Source: Campylobacter_A concisus_Y
Lineage (GTDB): Bacteria > Campylobacterota > Campylobacteria > Campylobacterales > Campylobacteraceae
Assembly: GCF_902460415.1 (NCBI RefSeq)
Contig: NZ_CABPTY010000001.1
Location: 783,538 to 847,537, forward strand
Length of the DNA stretch: 64,000 nucleotides
Direction: 5' to 3'
Part shown: positions 51,289-59,991 of the stretch, in pieces
Layout: each line of letters begins with the position of its first letter
How positions within the stretch are numbered: the stretch's first letter is position 1
Notes under the pieces: model-generated
Databases searched by the model: none
Seen by the model: the letters and a program-made list of their open reading frames with translations, nothing else
Told to the model about the DNA's origin: nothing
Program-made: the position numbers and the translations under genes

Positions 51289-51782
51289 ATTGAGTAAATT
51301 TGGCTGGGTGGCTTTTGAATTTTAAGCTACTCCTGCCTGATATTGATACAGCTTGGGGCATTTTTGAAACAGTGAACATTGCCCCCCCACCACCATTTTT
51401 TAACATCAAATCAAGTTTTGCTGATAAATTTAAAGGCAAGATGGCCTACGCTAGTTTTTGTTTAGTTGCTTTAAATTTAAGCATAAAACCGCTTAGCCAT
51501 AATAGGGCAGATCGATAAAAAGAGTAATTTGTACCTTTTTGAATTGGTAAAGATCGCGTTCATAGCTCATAAATTTAGCAGTGGCTTTAAAATTTTTAAT
51601 AAAGTAGAAATTTGATATTCTGGCTTTAAATTTAAGAGAAATTGTTTGCTAAAACAAAATTTTGAGCCATTTTTGAAGTTGTGCTTTCTTTTAAAACAAG
51701 GTAGTTTTTTGCTAATAAATTTGATGATTTTAAAAATTTAGATAAAAGCAGAAATTTAAAGGCGGGAAAGCCCCGCCAGATA
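51289..51782. other. Gene-poor region between the C-S lyase and sodB
   Basis: About 490 bases. Small open frames occur on both strands (for example 51300-51518), but none has a ribosome site, composition or motif I can support. A C7 run lies at 51382-51388. The region may hold decayed sequence. The sodB terminator is at its end. Confidence 0.5.
51761..51777 (-). terminator. Intrinsic terminator of sodB
   Basis: Minus strand GGCGGG-GCTTT-CCCGCC followed by TTTAAATTT. The stem is GC-only, five bases past the sodB stop. Confidence 0.85.
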
Positions 51783-52400
51783 TTATTTATGAAGCTCTTT
51801 TGTATAAAACTCAACTGAGCCAAGGCCCTCCTTTAGTGCCCACTCGTAAGCTTTGCTTACAAATTCCCAGTTTATGTTCTCATAAAATGTCTCTAGGTAT
51901 TTTGGGCGAGCGTTGAAGTTGTCGATGTAGTAAGCGTGCTCCCAAACATCAACGACTAGAAGTGGCACTTTGCCGTCACTCACTGGAGTTTTTGCATTGC
52001 TAGTTTGTACAATCTCTAGCTTTTTACTGCTTGGATCAAATACAAGCCACGCCCAGCCTGAGCCAAAAAGCGTTGTAGCTGCTTTTAAAAATTCCTCTTT
52101 GAAATTTGCGAAATTTGCCTCGATCGCAGCTTTTAGCTCGCTTGACATCTCGCTTTTTTTAGCGATGCAGTCCCAGTAAAAGTCGTGGTTATAAACTTGA
52201 GCAACGTTGTTGTAAAGCCCACCTTCGCTATTTTTTAGGATCTCGTAAAATGATGCGTCAGCAAATTTTGTATCTTTTATAAGATTGTTTAAATTTGCTA
52301 CGTAAGTTGCATGATGCTTGCCGTAGTGGTATTCACAGGTTTTTACGCTAACTACTGCATTGCTATTTGCATCAAATGGAAGTTTTCTAAGTTCAAACAT
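51783..52400 (-). CDS. sodB: Superoxide dismutase, iron type
   Basis: 205 residues. MFELRKLPFDANSNAVVSVKTCEYHYGKHHATYVANLNNLIKDT has the first metal His and the Fe-type HHATYV pattern. NHDFYWDCIAKK and the C-terminal ligands in DVWEHAYYIDNFNARPKYLE (Asp, His) are present. It detoxifies superoxide in the cytoplasm. It has its own promoter and terminator. Confidence 0.96.
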   Translation of the reverse strand: MFELRKLPFDANSNAVVSVKTCEYHYGKHHATYVANLNNLIKDTKFADASFYEILKNSEGGLYNNVAQVYNHDFYWDCIAKKSEMSSELKAAIEANFANFKEEFLKAATTLFGSGWAWLVFDPSSKKLEIVQTSNAKTPVSDGKVPLLVVDVWEHAYYIDNFNARPKYLETFYENINWEFVSKAYEWALKEGLGSVEFYTKELHK

Positions 52401-52434
52401 AATAATTCCTTAATAATAAAATTTGTTGTTTCGT

Positions 52435-52440
52435 ATTATA
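52435..52440 (-). promoter_or_regulatory. -10 element of the sodB promoter
   Basis: TATAAT on the minus strand (GGCTATAATACG), 34 bases before the sodB ATG; TAAGGAAT is the ribosome site. Confidence 0.7.
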
Positions 52441-52667
52441 GCCATAAAAAATTAATAAATAAAAATCTTTTAAATTTAGCCGCAAAATATAGGCTAAATT
52501 TAAGCAAACCTAAACTTACATTTTTTAGCTGGCTTTTAAGCTTATGAAAAAGCAAACTTAGAGCAAAATATCCCATGCATTTGTTTAAATGGATTCAAAA
52601 ATTTATTAAAAGTAAAAATAAAATAAATTTTATGTGTAAAAAAGTAACAAATATACTTTAAAAGTTT
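52441..52667. other. Intergenic region up to the assembly gap
   Basis: AT-rich, no supported gene. It ends in the run of N. It should lead to the dctP promoter on the far side, which is not in the assembled sequence. Confidence 0.5.
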
Positions 52668-52969
52668 NNNNNNNNNNNNNNNNNNNNNNNNNNNNNNNNN
52701 NNNNNNNNNNNNNNNNNNNNNNNNNNNNNNNNNNNNNNNNNNNNNNNNNNNNNNNNNNNNNNNNNNNNNNNNNNNNNNNNNNNNNNNNNNNNNNNNNNNN
52801 NNNNNNNNNNNNNNNNNNNNNNNNNNNNNNNNNNNNNNNNNNNNNNNNNNNNNNNNNNNNNNNNNNNNNNNNNNNNNNNNNNNNNNNNNNNNNNNNNNNN
52901 NNNNNNNNNNNNNNNNNNNNNNNNNNNNNNNNNNNNNNNNNNNNNNNNNNNNNNNNNNNNNNNNNNNNN
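52668..52969. other. Assembly gap (run of 302 N)
   Basis: Unknown sequence. The true 5' end of dctP, including its signal peptide, must lie in or next to this gap. Gap size may be an estimate. Confidence 0.99.
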
Positions 52970-53050
52970 ACTTGTGGGTTGCCACCAACTACTTTAATTT
53001 GTTCTTCAAGTACCTTTGAGCTTTGGATTCTAAATTTTTGTCCTTTTGCA
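52970..53050. repeat. Inverted 81-base copy of internal dctP sequence
   Basis: These 81 bases are the exact reverse complement of 53431-53511 (the dctP part encoding the FRIQSSKVLEEQIKV region). The copy sits at the edge of the N run and breaks into dctP near codon A-A-S-T-P. It is most likely a misassembly or chimeric read end. Confidence 0.9.
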
Positions 53051-53944
53051 GCTTCTACACCAAAGGGCAAGGCAGCTGACTTTTTTGCTAAACGTGCTGA
53101 GGAGCTAAGTGGCGGTAAATTAAAAGTTCAAGTCTTCCCATCAGCGCAGCTACTTGACGACGATAGAGTTTTTGGCGCGTTAAAGCTTGGCAATGTTCAA
53201 ATGGCAGCTCCAAGTTTTTCAAAATTTACGCCTATTGTGCCGCAGTTTCAGCTATTTGACCTACCTTTCATCTTTAAAGATGCAGAGCACCTTCATAAGG
53301 TCCAAGATGGCGAGGTCGGTGAGGAGCTAAAAGCCCTTGTTACAAAAAAAGGCTTTGTGGCGCTTGATTATTGGGATGCTGGATTTAAGCATTTTAGCTC
53401 AAGTAAAAAGCCAGTTCTTGTGCCAGAAGATGCAAAAGGACAAAAATTTAGAATCCAAAGCTCAAAGGTACTTGAAGAACAAATTAAAGTAGTTGGTGGC
53501 AACCCACAAGTTTTACCATTTTCAGAGGTTTATTCTGCACTTCAACAAGGCGTAGTTGATGCGACTGAAAACCCACTTTCAAATTTCTATAACTCAAAAT
53601 TTCACGAAGTTCAAAGCTCGCTTACACTTTCAAGTCACGGATATTTGGGCTATTTAGTCGTTATGAGTGATAAATTTTGGAGCAAGCTACCAGATGATCT
53701 AAAAGCAAATGTAAAACAAGCTCTAAGCGAAGCAACAGCTTTCGAGAGAGAAGAGACAGCAAAAGAGGACGCTCACGTCATAGCTGAGCTTGAAAAATAC
53801 ATCGCTGCTAGTAAAAAACTAGAAATTTATAAGATCGATGACGCACAAAAAGCCGAGTGGCAAAAGGTTATGCAGTCAATCTATCCTAAATTTTATGATG
53901 TTATCGGTAAAGACCTCATAGAAAAGACTCTTGGGACAAAATAA
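53051..53944 (+). CDS. dctP: TRAP transporter substrate-binding protein DctP (5' end missing)
   Basis: About 297 residues of authentic sequence, starting near ASTPKGKAADFFAKRAEELSGGKLKVQVFP. Conserved DctP segments are present: LDDDRVFGALKLGNVQM, QFQLFDLPFIFKD, ALDYWDAGFKHFS, KGQKFRIQSSKVLEEQIKVVGG, FSEVYSALQQGVVDATENPLSN. The Arg of KFRIQ contacts the carboxylate of the ligand in this family. The signal peptide is lost to the gap. A frame open from 52979 is an artefact of the inverted copy. Ligand: probably a carboxylate; no finer call is possible. Confidence 0.93.
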   Translation, partial: ASTPKGKAADFFAKRAEELSGGKLKVQVFPSAQLLDDDRVFGALKLGNVQMAAPSFSKFTPIVPQFQLFDLPFIFKDAEHLHKVQDGEVGEELKALVTKKGFVALDYWDAGFKHFSSSKKPVLVPEDAKGQKFRIQSSKVLEEQIKVVGGNPQVLPFSEVYSALQQGVVDATENPLSNFYNSKFHEVQSSLTLSSHGYLGYLVVMSDKFWSKLPDDLKANVKQALSEATAFEREETAKEDAHVIAELEKYIAASKKLEIYKIDDAQKAEWQKVMQSIYPKFYDVIGKDLIEKTLGTK

Positions 53945-54486
53945 TGAAGAGCTTTTTTAATGTCCTTGATATAGCGATAGCCTCACTAAATAAAACTATC
54001 GCAGTAGTTGGGCTCGCAAGTGGAACATTGCTAGCCTTTGCAAATGTCATGGCTAGATATTTTTTCGATAAAAGCTGGTCTTGGGCGAGCGAGCTATCAA
54101 ACTATCTTTTTATCTGGTCGGCGTTTTTTGCCGCGGCATACGGCTTTAATAAGGGCATTCACGTCAGTGTAACTATTTTGGTGGAAAAATTTCCACCAGC
54201 CCTTGCAAAAGCATGTTTAATCTTTTCTCATGTGCTAACAACTGTCTTTTTGTTATTTATCGCGGTTTATTCTATTGATTATCTACAAATTCTTCACGAG
54301 ATCGAGCAGATGATCATAGACCTTGGCATACCTCAATGGGTCCCTATGCTAGTGCTTCCTATAGCCTTCGTCACAGCTAGCTACCGCTCGGCTGAAAAGG
54401 CTATCAAAGTAGCTCTAACTCCAGCAGCTCATGTCGTAAGTAACGAAGCGCACGAGCTAGCTCATGGTAGCGTAGTCAAAGACTAG
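53944..54486 (+). CDS. dctQ: TRAP transporter small membrane subunit DctQ
   Basis: 180 residues with four membrane helices (about 15-37, 55-73, 91-113, 131-152). ANVMARYFFDKSWSWASELSNYLFIWSAFFAAAYGFNKG is the conserved DctQ pattern. Its ATG overlaps the dctP stop by one base; dctM follows after 11 bases. Confidence 0.93.
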   Translation: MKSFFNVLDIAIASLNKTIAVVGLASGTLLAFANVMARYFFDKSWSWASELSNYLFIWSAFFAAAYGFNKGIHVSVTILVEKFPPALAKACLIFSHVLTTVFLLFIAVYSIDYLQILHEIEQMIIDLGIPQWVPMLVLPIAFVTASYRSAEKAIKVALTPAAHVVSNEAHELAHGSVVKD

Positions 54487-54497
54487 GGAGAAAAAAG

Positions 54498-55781
54498 ATG
54501 ACAATAGCATTTTTATTTATCCTACTTTTTGCACTGATGCTAATAGGCGTGCCTGTGGCTGTCTCACTGGGAACTAGCACCGTTTTAACGATGATATTTT
54601 TTACAGATATCGACATCGCTACGATCCCACAGCTTATATTTGATGGTATCAATAAATTTTCGCTAATGGCGATACCGATGTTTATCTTGGCTGGAAATTT
54701 ACTAAGCAAAGGCGGCTCAGCAAGACGTATCATCGACTTTGCAAAATCTATGGTCGGACACTTGCCAGGTGGTTTGCCGATGAGTGCAATATTTGCCTGC
54801 ATCATCTTTGCAGCAGTATCTGGAAGCTCGCCTGCGACGGTTGTAGCTATTGGCTCAATTATGTTTGCAGCGATAAAAGAGGCTGGCTATCCAAAAGAGT
54901 ACGCGGTGGGCGGCATAACTACGGCTGGCTCACTTGGAATTTTGATCCCGCCTTCAGTTGTTATGATAGTTTATGGTGTAACTGCTGAGGTTAGTATCGG
55001 TAAGCTTTTTATGGCAGGCGTTGTACCCGGTCTTATGCTCGGCGCTTTTATGCTTGTTCAAACTTATGTTGGCGCAAAAAAGCTTGGCTTTAAAGCAACT
55101 AAGGCTGAGCCATTTAAAGTAAGAGTGCAGAAATTTGCCAAAGCATTTTGGGCGCTTTTGATCGTCGTTGTGGTCATCGGCGGAATTTATGGAGGAATTT
55201 TTACTCCAACTGAAGCTGCTGCGGCAAGTGCTGTTTATGCGCTATTTATCTCACTTTTTATCTATAGAGATATAAAGATAAAAGATCTTTGGGATATCTG
55301 CTTAGACTCAGCCCTTACAACAGCTATGATATTTTTCATCATCGCAAACGCTGTTGTTTTTGCATATTTGCTAACTAGCGAGCAGATCCCTCAAGCTATC
55401 GCTTCGATGATACTTGACGCAAATATCGGTATGATAGGATTTTTGATATTTGTAAATATCCTGCTCTTTATCATGGGTCAGTTCATGGAGCCTTCAAGCG
55501 TCATCATGATCATGGTGCCACTTTTGCTTCCGATTTCAACGCAACTTGGCATAGATCCGATACATTTTGGCATTATCTTAGTTGTAAATATGGAGATAGG
55601 TATGGTGACTCCGCCTGTTGGACTAAATTTATTTGTCGCAAGCGGTCTTACAAATATGAATCTAAAAGAGGTAATCATGGCATGCTTGCCGTGGACACTT
55701 ACTTTATTCTTTGGTCTTATCTTGGTTACTTATATACCACAAATTTCTCTTTGGCTACCAAACCTAATGTATGGACATTAA
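54498..55781 (+). CDS. dctM: TRAP transporter large membrane subunit DctM
   Basis: 427 residues with about 12 membrane segments. Family motifs: LLFALMLIGVPVAVSLGTS, FSLMAIPMFILAGNLL, AAVSGSSPATVVAIGSIM, GILIPPSVVMIVYGV, PTEAAAASAVYALF and MVTPPVGLNLFVASGL. Sodium-driven import with DctP and DctQ is known for the family. Confidence 0.95.
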   Translation: MTIAFLFILLFALMLIGVPVAVSLGTSTVLTMIFFTDIDIATIPQLIFDGINKFSLMAIPMFILAGNLLSKGGSARRIIDFAKSMVGHLPGGLPMSAIFACIIFAAVSGSSPATVVAIGSIMFAAIKEAGYPKEYAVGGITTAGSLGILIPPSVVMIVYGVTAEVSIGKLFMAGVVPGLMLGAFMLVQTYVGAKKLGFKATKAEPFKVRVQKFAKAFWALLIVVVVIGGIYGGIFTPTEAAAASAVYALFISLFIYRDIKIKDLWDICLDSALTTAMIFFIIANAVVFAYLLTSEQIPQAIASMILDANIGMIGFLIFVNILLFIMGQFMEPSSVIMIMVPLLLPISTQLGIDPIHFGIILVVNMEIGMVTPPVGLNLFVASGLTNMNLKEVIMACLPWTLTLFFGLILVTYIPQISLWLPNLMYGH

Positions 55782-55808
55782 AATTTAGAGGCTCTTGCCT
55801 CTAAATTT
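55781..55808. terminator. Bidirectional terminator between dctM and the GGDEF gene
   Basis: AAATTTAGAGGC-TCTT-GCCTCTAAATTT, a perfect twelve-base stem that includes parts of the stop codons of both convergent genes. Confidence 0.85.
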
Positions 55809-56859
55809 ATGCTTTTGGGTCGTAATCCGCACTCATAACGATATTTTTACCACTTCGCTTACCAGCATAAAGTAGATTATCAGCTTGTTTTATCATCTTT
55901 TCTAAGCTAAATTCTCCCGTACCATCATGAGCAACTACTCCAAAAGTCATAGTTGCGTTGATCTTTATGTTTTCAAACTCAACTATATTTTTACTCAAAG
56001 TCTCTCTAACACGCTCTACGATACTTACAGCTGCATCTTTTTTTACGCCCAAGACGACTGCTAAAAATTCTTCTCCACCAAATCTAGCTACTCTATCTTT
56101 ATCTCTAAATGTGTTTTTAAATATGCCTGATAAGCTTTTTAAAACAGCATCTCCTGCGCCGTGTCCATAGGTATCATTTATCTTTTTAAAGTTATCGATA
56201 TCACACATAACGATAGCAAAGTCCCTATTTTTATAAAGATCGTTTTGACTTAAAATTTTCTGCATCGAAGTACGATTTAAAAGCCCTGTTAATGGATCGT
56301 GATTTAAGATATTTTCAGCCATCTCTTTTTCCTCTAAGATACTTAAAAATATAAATAAATTTGAGCTCTCCAAAAGGTACGAAACAACAACCGAAAATAC
56401 ACAAACCATACTTAAGTTAAAAACAAAAAGTAGATCTCTAAATCCGTCAAAATTTTTTACAGGCTGACCATCTAAATATATATAGCAGACTATGGATAAA
56501 ATTATTTGCGTTGCAACTATTATGTAGTTAAAAAATTTATAGGTAAATGAAGTAAAAAATAGTATTAGCGACGATGCTAAAAACAATAATCCAAAACCGT
56601 ATCCCCATCCAAGTGTCAGCATACAAACTAACGCATGAAATAAAATTTCAAGCTGGACTATTACCATTGTTATCTTGTTATTTTCAGGACTATCGTAAAT
56701 AAGCCTTAAAAGAAAAAGATAGGTTGCTACTGAAAATATATTCATAACCGCCAGAATTTCTTCTTTCATAAATAAAAAAATAAAAAAATAACAGACGTGA
56801 GTTAATAATATTGAAAATATGATAAGTTTTTGGGTCGTATAGAGTGAAATTCTACGCAT
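55807..56859 (-). CDS. Membrane diguanylate cyclase (GGDEF), second of a tandem pair
   Basis: 350 residues. About six membrane segments in the first 170 residues, then a GGDEF domain (about 185-345): DPLTGLLNRTSMQKIL, CDIDNFKKINDTYGHGAGDAVLK, active-site GGEEF in RFGGEEFLAVV, and an inhibitory RxxD site (RDKD) five residues before it. It makes cyclic di-GMP from GTP in the cytoplasm. The start overlaps the preceding cyclase gene by 8 bases. The sensory part has no recognisable ligand domain. Confidence 0.93.
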   Translation of the reverse strand: MRRISLYTTQKLIIFSILLTHVCYFFIFLFMKEEILAVMNIFSVATYLFLLRLIYDSPENNKITMVIVQLEILFHALVCMLTLGWGYGFGLLFLASSLILFFTSFTYKFFNYIIVATQIILSIVCYIYLDGQPVKNFDGFRDLLFVFNLSMVCVFSVVVSYLLESSNLFIFLSILEEKEMAENILNHDPLTGLLNRTSMQKILSQNDLYKNRDFAIVMCDIDNFKKINDTYGHGAGDAVLKSLSGIFKNTFRDKDRVARFGGEEFLAVVLGVKKDAAVSIVERVRETLSKNIVEFENIKINATMTFGVVAHDGTGEFSLEKMIKQADNLLYAGKRSGKNIVMSADYDPKA

Positions 56860-57931
56860 CCGAGCCCTTTTTTAAAATTTCTAATTCGATACGGTCTTTG
56901 CCATTTTGCTTGCCTTCGTAAAGCAGCTTATCTACTAAAGTTATGGCTTCCTCAAAATCCACCTCAACACCATTTGCACATATTAGCATGCCAAAGGTCA
57001 TAGTAACTGGAGTTTTATCTGGAAGTTTTGCGTTGTTTATCTGTTTTTTAAGCCTTTTGCTCACTTCGTGGATAAATTCTATCTTTGTATCGGGCAAGAT
57101 TATCAAAAATTCTTCTCCGCCCCAGCGGCAAACATAGTCTTTACCTCTAAATGATTTCTTTAAAGCACTGGCTACATCTTTTAAGACCTCATCACCGCAG
57201 TCATGCCCATATGTATCATTTATTTTTTTAAAATTATCAATATCGCCTAGCATTATGACTAAATTTGTATTACCACTTCTTTCCTTGTTGGCAACTAGTT
57301 CAAATCTTAAAGTTTTTTCTATTGTTCTTCTATTTAAAAGCTGCGTTAAAAAATCATGCTTTGAGTCCTTTTCAAGCTCTTCCGTCTCTTTTCTTATTTG
57401 CTGATATCCACTAGAAGTGATAATATCTGCAAACATTGAAAGTCTTAAAACAATAAAAAAAGCAAAAACAATACTGCACACGACTATCGTCCCTCGTATA
57501 GCTGATGGGATCAGCGGCGCCTCATCTTTATGAATAAAATAAAGAAGTATAAGCAAGATTAATTCTAAAAATGCCATTATATAAGTAAGGCTCTTTGAAT
57601 CAAATGCTAGGAAGTAGTTTATAAAAATTACACCAACAAGTATTATCCAAATTCCAGTATTCCAACCCATAGTAGTAACAATAATAGTAACAAGCAATAT
57701 AATATTTAGGTGAAATGCAAGAGATATTAATACTCTATATTTTATGTCAAATTTTATTCTAAGCAATATCCCAGCTGCTATAAATAATAAGCACATAAAA
57801 AGTAGCGGTGTAGCCATGATCATAAAAAGCAACAAAGATAGTGCATTCACAGCTATCATAACGTCTAATATCGTTTTATAGATATCATCGATCGCTTTAT
57901 AACTACTTTGATCTACAAAATCGTGTGTCAA
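56852..57931 (-). CDS. Membrane diguanylate cyclase (GGDEF), first of a tandem pair
   Basis: 359 residues from TTG at 57931 with GGGAG 6 bases before it. Five or six membrane helices (about 22-180), a short helical linker (KETEELEKDSKHDFLTQLLNRR), then the GGDEF domain: GDIDNFKKINDTYGHDCGDEVLKDV and RWGGEEFLIIL, with RxxD (RGKD) before it. It shares layout and sequence with the next gene, so the pair probably arose by duplication. It begins 46 bases after the acidic-protein gene. Confidence 0.92.
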   Translation of the reverse strand: MTHDFVDQSSYKAIDDIYKTILDVMIAVNALSLLLFMIMATPLLFMCLLFIAAGILLRIKFDIKYRVLISLAFHLNIILLVTIIVTTMGWNTGIWIILVGVIFINYFLAFDSKSLTYIMAFLELILLILLYFIHKDEAPLIPSAIRGTIVVCSIVFAFFIVLRLSMFADIITSSGYQQIRKETEELEKDSKHDFLTQLLNRRTIEKTLRFELVANKERSGNTNLVIMLGDIDNFKKINDTYGHDCGDEVLKDVASALKKSFRGKDYVCRWGGEEFLIILPDTKIEFIHEVSKRLKKQINNAKLPDKTPVTMTFGMLICANGVEVDFEEAITLVDKLLYEGKQNGKDRIELEILKKGSDA

Positions 57932-57977
57932 ACAAAACTCCCTGTAAATTTATTCCATTAAATTTCATTAAGTCATT

Positions 57978-58136
57978 CTAGTAAGAGTCGTAACTATCTT
58001 CGTCCTCGTCACTATCTTCGTAGTTGTAGTCATTTTCATCATAATTATAGTCATAACTATCGCTACTATCGTCCTCATCGTCATTAAATTCAGAGTAGTC
58101 TTCTTCTACTTCTTCATAGTCAAAATCATCACTCAT
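57978..58136 (-). CDS. Extremely acidic 52-residue protein
   Basis: Starts at ATG 58136 with AAGGAG seven bases upstream (an excellent ribosome site). A longer frame to 58172 lacks support. By count, 27 of 52 residues are Asp or Glu, nine are Tyr, and there is no Lys or Arg: MSDDFDYEEVEEDYSEFNDD then repeats of DSYDYNYDENDYNYEDSDEDED. No fold or signal is expected. It lies 10 bases after mscS and 46 before the cyclase pair. I recognise no family. It could bind cations, mimic DNA, or regulate its neighbours; none is shown. Confidence 0.7.
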   Translation of the reverse strand: MSDDFDYEEVEEDYSEFNDDEDDSSDSYDYNYDENDYNYEDSDEDEDSYDSY

Positions 58137-58146
58137 TGTTTTCTCC

Positions 58147-59991
58147 TTAAATTTTATCTTTGACACTTTCAATATACAAGCTTTGGCTTGGAAATGCGAA
58201 ATTTAGACCATTTTGCTTTAAAATATCCATAATCTTTAGCATTACATCTTGTTTGACATCTAAAAATTCTCCCCAAACGATAGTCTTTGCAAAACAATAA
58301 ACTAAAATATTTATCGAGCTATCTGCAAAATCATCAACCACGACAAATAAATTTGATTTATATCCAGCATAATCATCGACTGACACTATACTTTGTCTAT
58401 ATTTTAGCCCTTTTTTCTTTGCTGTTATGTCCTCGCTTTTGGCAATATCTGGATGATTTATCAACATAGTTTTTATATCATCTACACATTTTTTAATCTC
58501 ATCAGTTGTCGCTCCATACTCAATGCCAATTAGCATTCTGATACGTCTACCGACTTTTCTTCTACTCCAGTTTCTAACAGGATCACTTGCTAGTTTTGAG
58601 TTTGGCACAAAGATTAAAGCATTATCAAAACTTCTAATAGTCGTCTTTCTAAAGCCAACCTCAACAACAGTACCCTCTATATCACCACAAACTATCCAAT
58701 CTCCTTGCGAAAATGAGTTATCAAAGAGCATCATAACAGAAGCAAAGAAGTTTGCGATGATGTCTTTTGCAGCAAATGCAACAGCAAGACCACCGATACC
58801 AAGTGAAGCTATGAGCGCTGATATATCAAAGCCAAGCTTTTGAAGAATTAGTAAAAGTGCGATTATTAATACAATTACGTAGACTACTTTTAAAACTAAA
58901 TTTACGACCTCTTTTCGTCTACTCTTTTGCGCGATTTTATCGATTATTACTATGCCATAACCATTTAGGATAGTTAAAACAAGCCATGAAAATGCGACTA
59001 TATAGACGATCGAAAAGATATTTGCTAGAGTTAGTGGCACTGGTACTGGGTAAAAGCCAACACCTATACAAATATTTAGCGCATAAATGATAAGAAGTGC
59101 AGAGATAGGCTTTTTAACGATATCTACTATCTGATCCTTTGCCTCCTTTACGCCTTCGCCTGATGCAATGAGTGACATAAGCCAGTATGTGAGTTTGGCA
59201 AGAATTCTTGTAAGTGAGACAAAAAATAAAAATACTACGATTATAACTACGATCTTACCAACGTTAAATTTTGCCGAATTTATAGAAGTTAGCTTATTTA
59301 TATATTCGACCGTATCGACTAAATTTAGCTCAGATAAGATCATACTTGAGCTTAGAAGATCGGCATTATTTTTAAGATAGATTAAGATTTCCTCATCAGT
59401 CTCTTTTTTTAGATCAAGCTCGGCAAATGCGTTATCGTAAGAATTTGAAGTCTCATTTAGAGAATCTTTTAGCTCTTTTATGCTGACGTAAGAATTTGTT
59501 TGTAAATTTAAAAGTCCGTTATCTATCACCTCTTTTATAGAGTTTGCTTTAGCGCCTTTTTTAAATATCTCTTCAAGATTAATTAAAGCTGAGAAGTATG
59601 CATAATCTATCTTCATTTTCTCAAGCTCAATAGCGCTTTGAACATAAGCATCTTTGTTTAATTGCTTTTCTAGTCTAGCTACTTTTTTTTCTAAATTATT
59701 TTTTTGCAAAATAAATTTATCAATATCATTTTGAGTTACTTCAATCTGCATAACATATAGTGGAATTTTTTCCAAAAGGTCATTTTTTTTCTTTTGAAGT
59801 CCAGCTAAATTTGAATTATCAGCTTTTGTTGAGTTTGTATCTTTTTGCTGTGCTTTTATGATTTGGATTTGATTATTTAAAGTCAAAATTTGATTTGTTA
59901 GGCTTAGTATATTTTCTTCTTGTGTTTTATTATTTTCAGCACCAAAAAGCATTATAAATGAGAGCAAGATGATAGTTAAAATTTTACGCAT
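58147..59991 (-). CDS. MscS-family mechanosensitive channel with extended N-terminus
   Basis: 614 residues from ATG at 59991 (AGAGGTGAAA before it; GTG at 59997 is possible). A signal peptide (RKILTIILLSFIMLFGAEN), then a coiled-coil periplasmic part (about 25-215), four or five membrane helices (about 250-430), and the MscS core: LIASLGIGGLAVAFAAKDIIANFFAS is the pore helix, followed by DNSFSQGDWIVCGDIEGTVVEVGFRKTTIRSFDNALIFVPNS. It releases solutes under hypo-osmotic stress. It overlaps the carbonic anhydrase gene by 8 bases. Confidence 0.93.
   Translation of the reverse strand: MRKILTIILLSFIMLFGAENNKTQEENILSLTNQILTLNNQIQIIKAQQKDTNSTKADNSNLAGLQKKKNDLLEKIPLYVMQIEVTQNDIDKFILQKNNLEKKVARLEKQLNKDAYVQSAIELEKMKIDYAYFSALINLEEIFKKGAKANSIKEVIDNGLLNLQTNSYVSIKELKDSLNETSNSYDNAFAELDLKKETDEEILIYLKNNADLLSSSMILSELNLVDTVEYINKLTSINSAKFNVGKIVVIIVVFLFFVSLTRILAKLTYWLMSLIASGEGVKEAKDQIVDIVKKPISALLIIYALNICIGVGFYPVPVPLTLANIFSIVYIVAFSWLVLTILNGYGIVIIDKIAQKSRRKEVVNLVLKVVYVIVLIIALLLILQKLGFDISALIASLGIGGLAVAFAAKDIIANFFASVMMLFDNSFSQGDWIVCGDIEGTVVEVGFRKTTIRSFDNALIFVPNSKLASDPVRNWSRRKVGRRIRMLIGIEYGATTDEIKKCVDDIKTMLINHPDIAKSEDITAKKKGLKYRQSIVSVDDYAGYKSNLFVVVDDFADSSINILVYCFAKTIVWGEFLDVKQDVMLKIMDILKQNGLNFAFPSQSLYIESVKDKI

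Noticed and set aside
51300..51518. Possible 72-residue gene on the plus strand
   Set aside because: No ribosome site, no motif, and it contains a C7 run with degenerate flanks; not supported as a gene.
52979..53050. Apparent N-terminus of DctP (MPPTTLICSSSTFELWI)
   Set aside because: It is the reverse complement of internal dctP sequence at an assembly gap, not a signal peptide.
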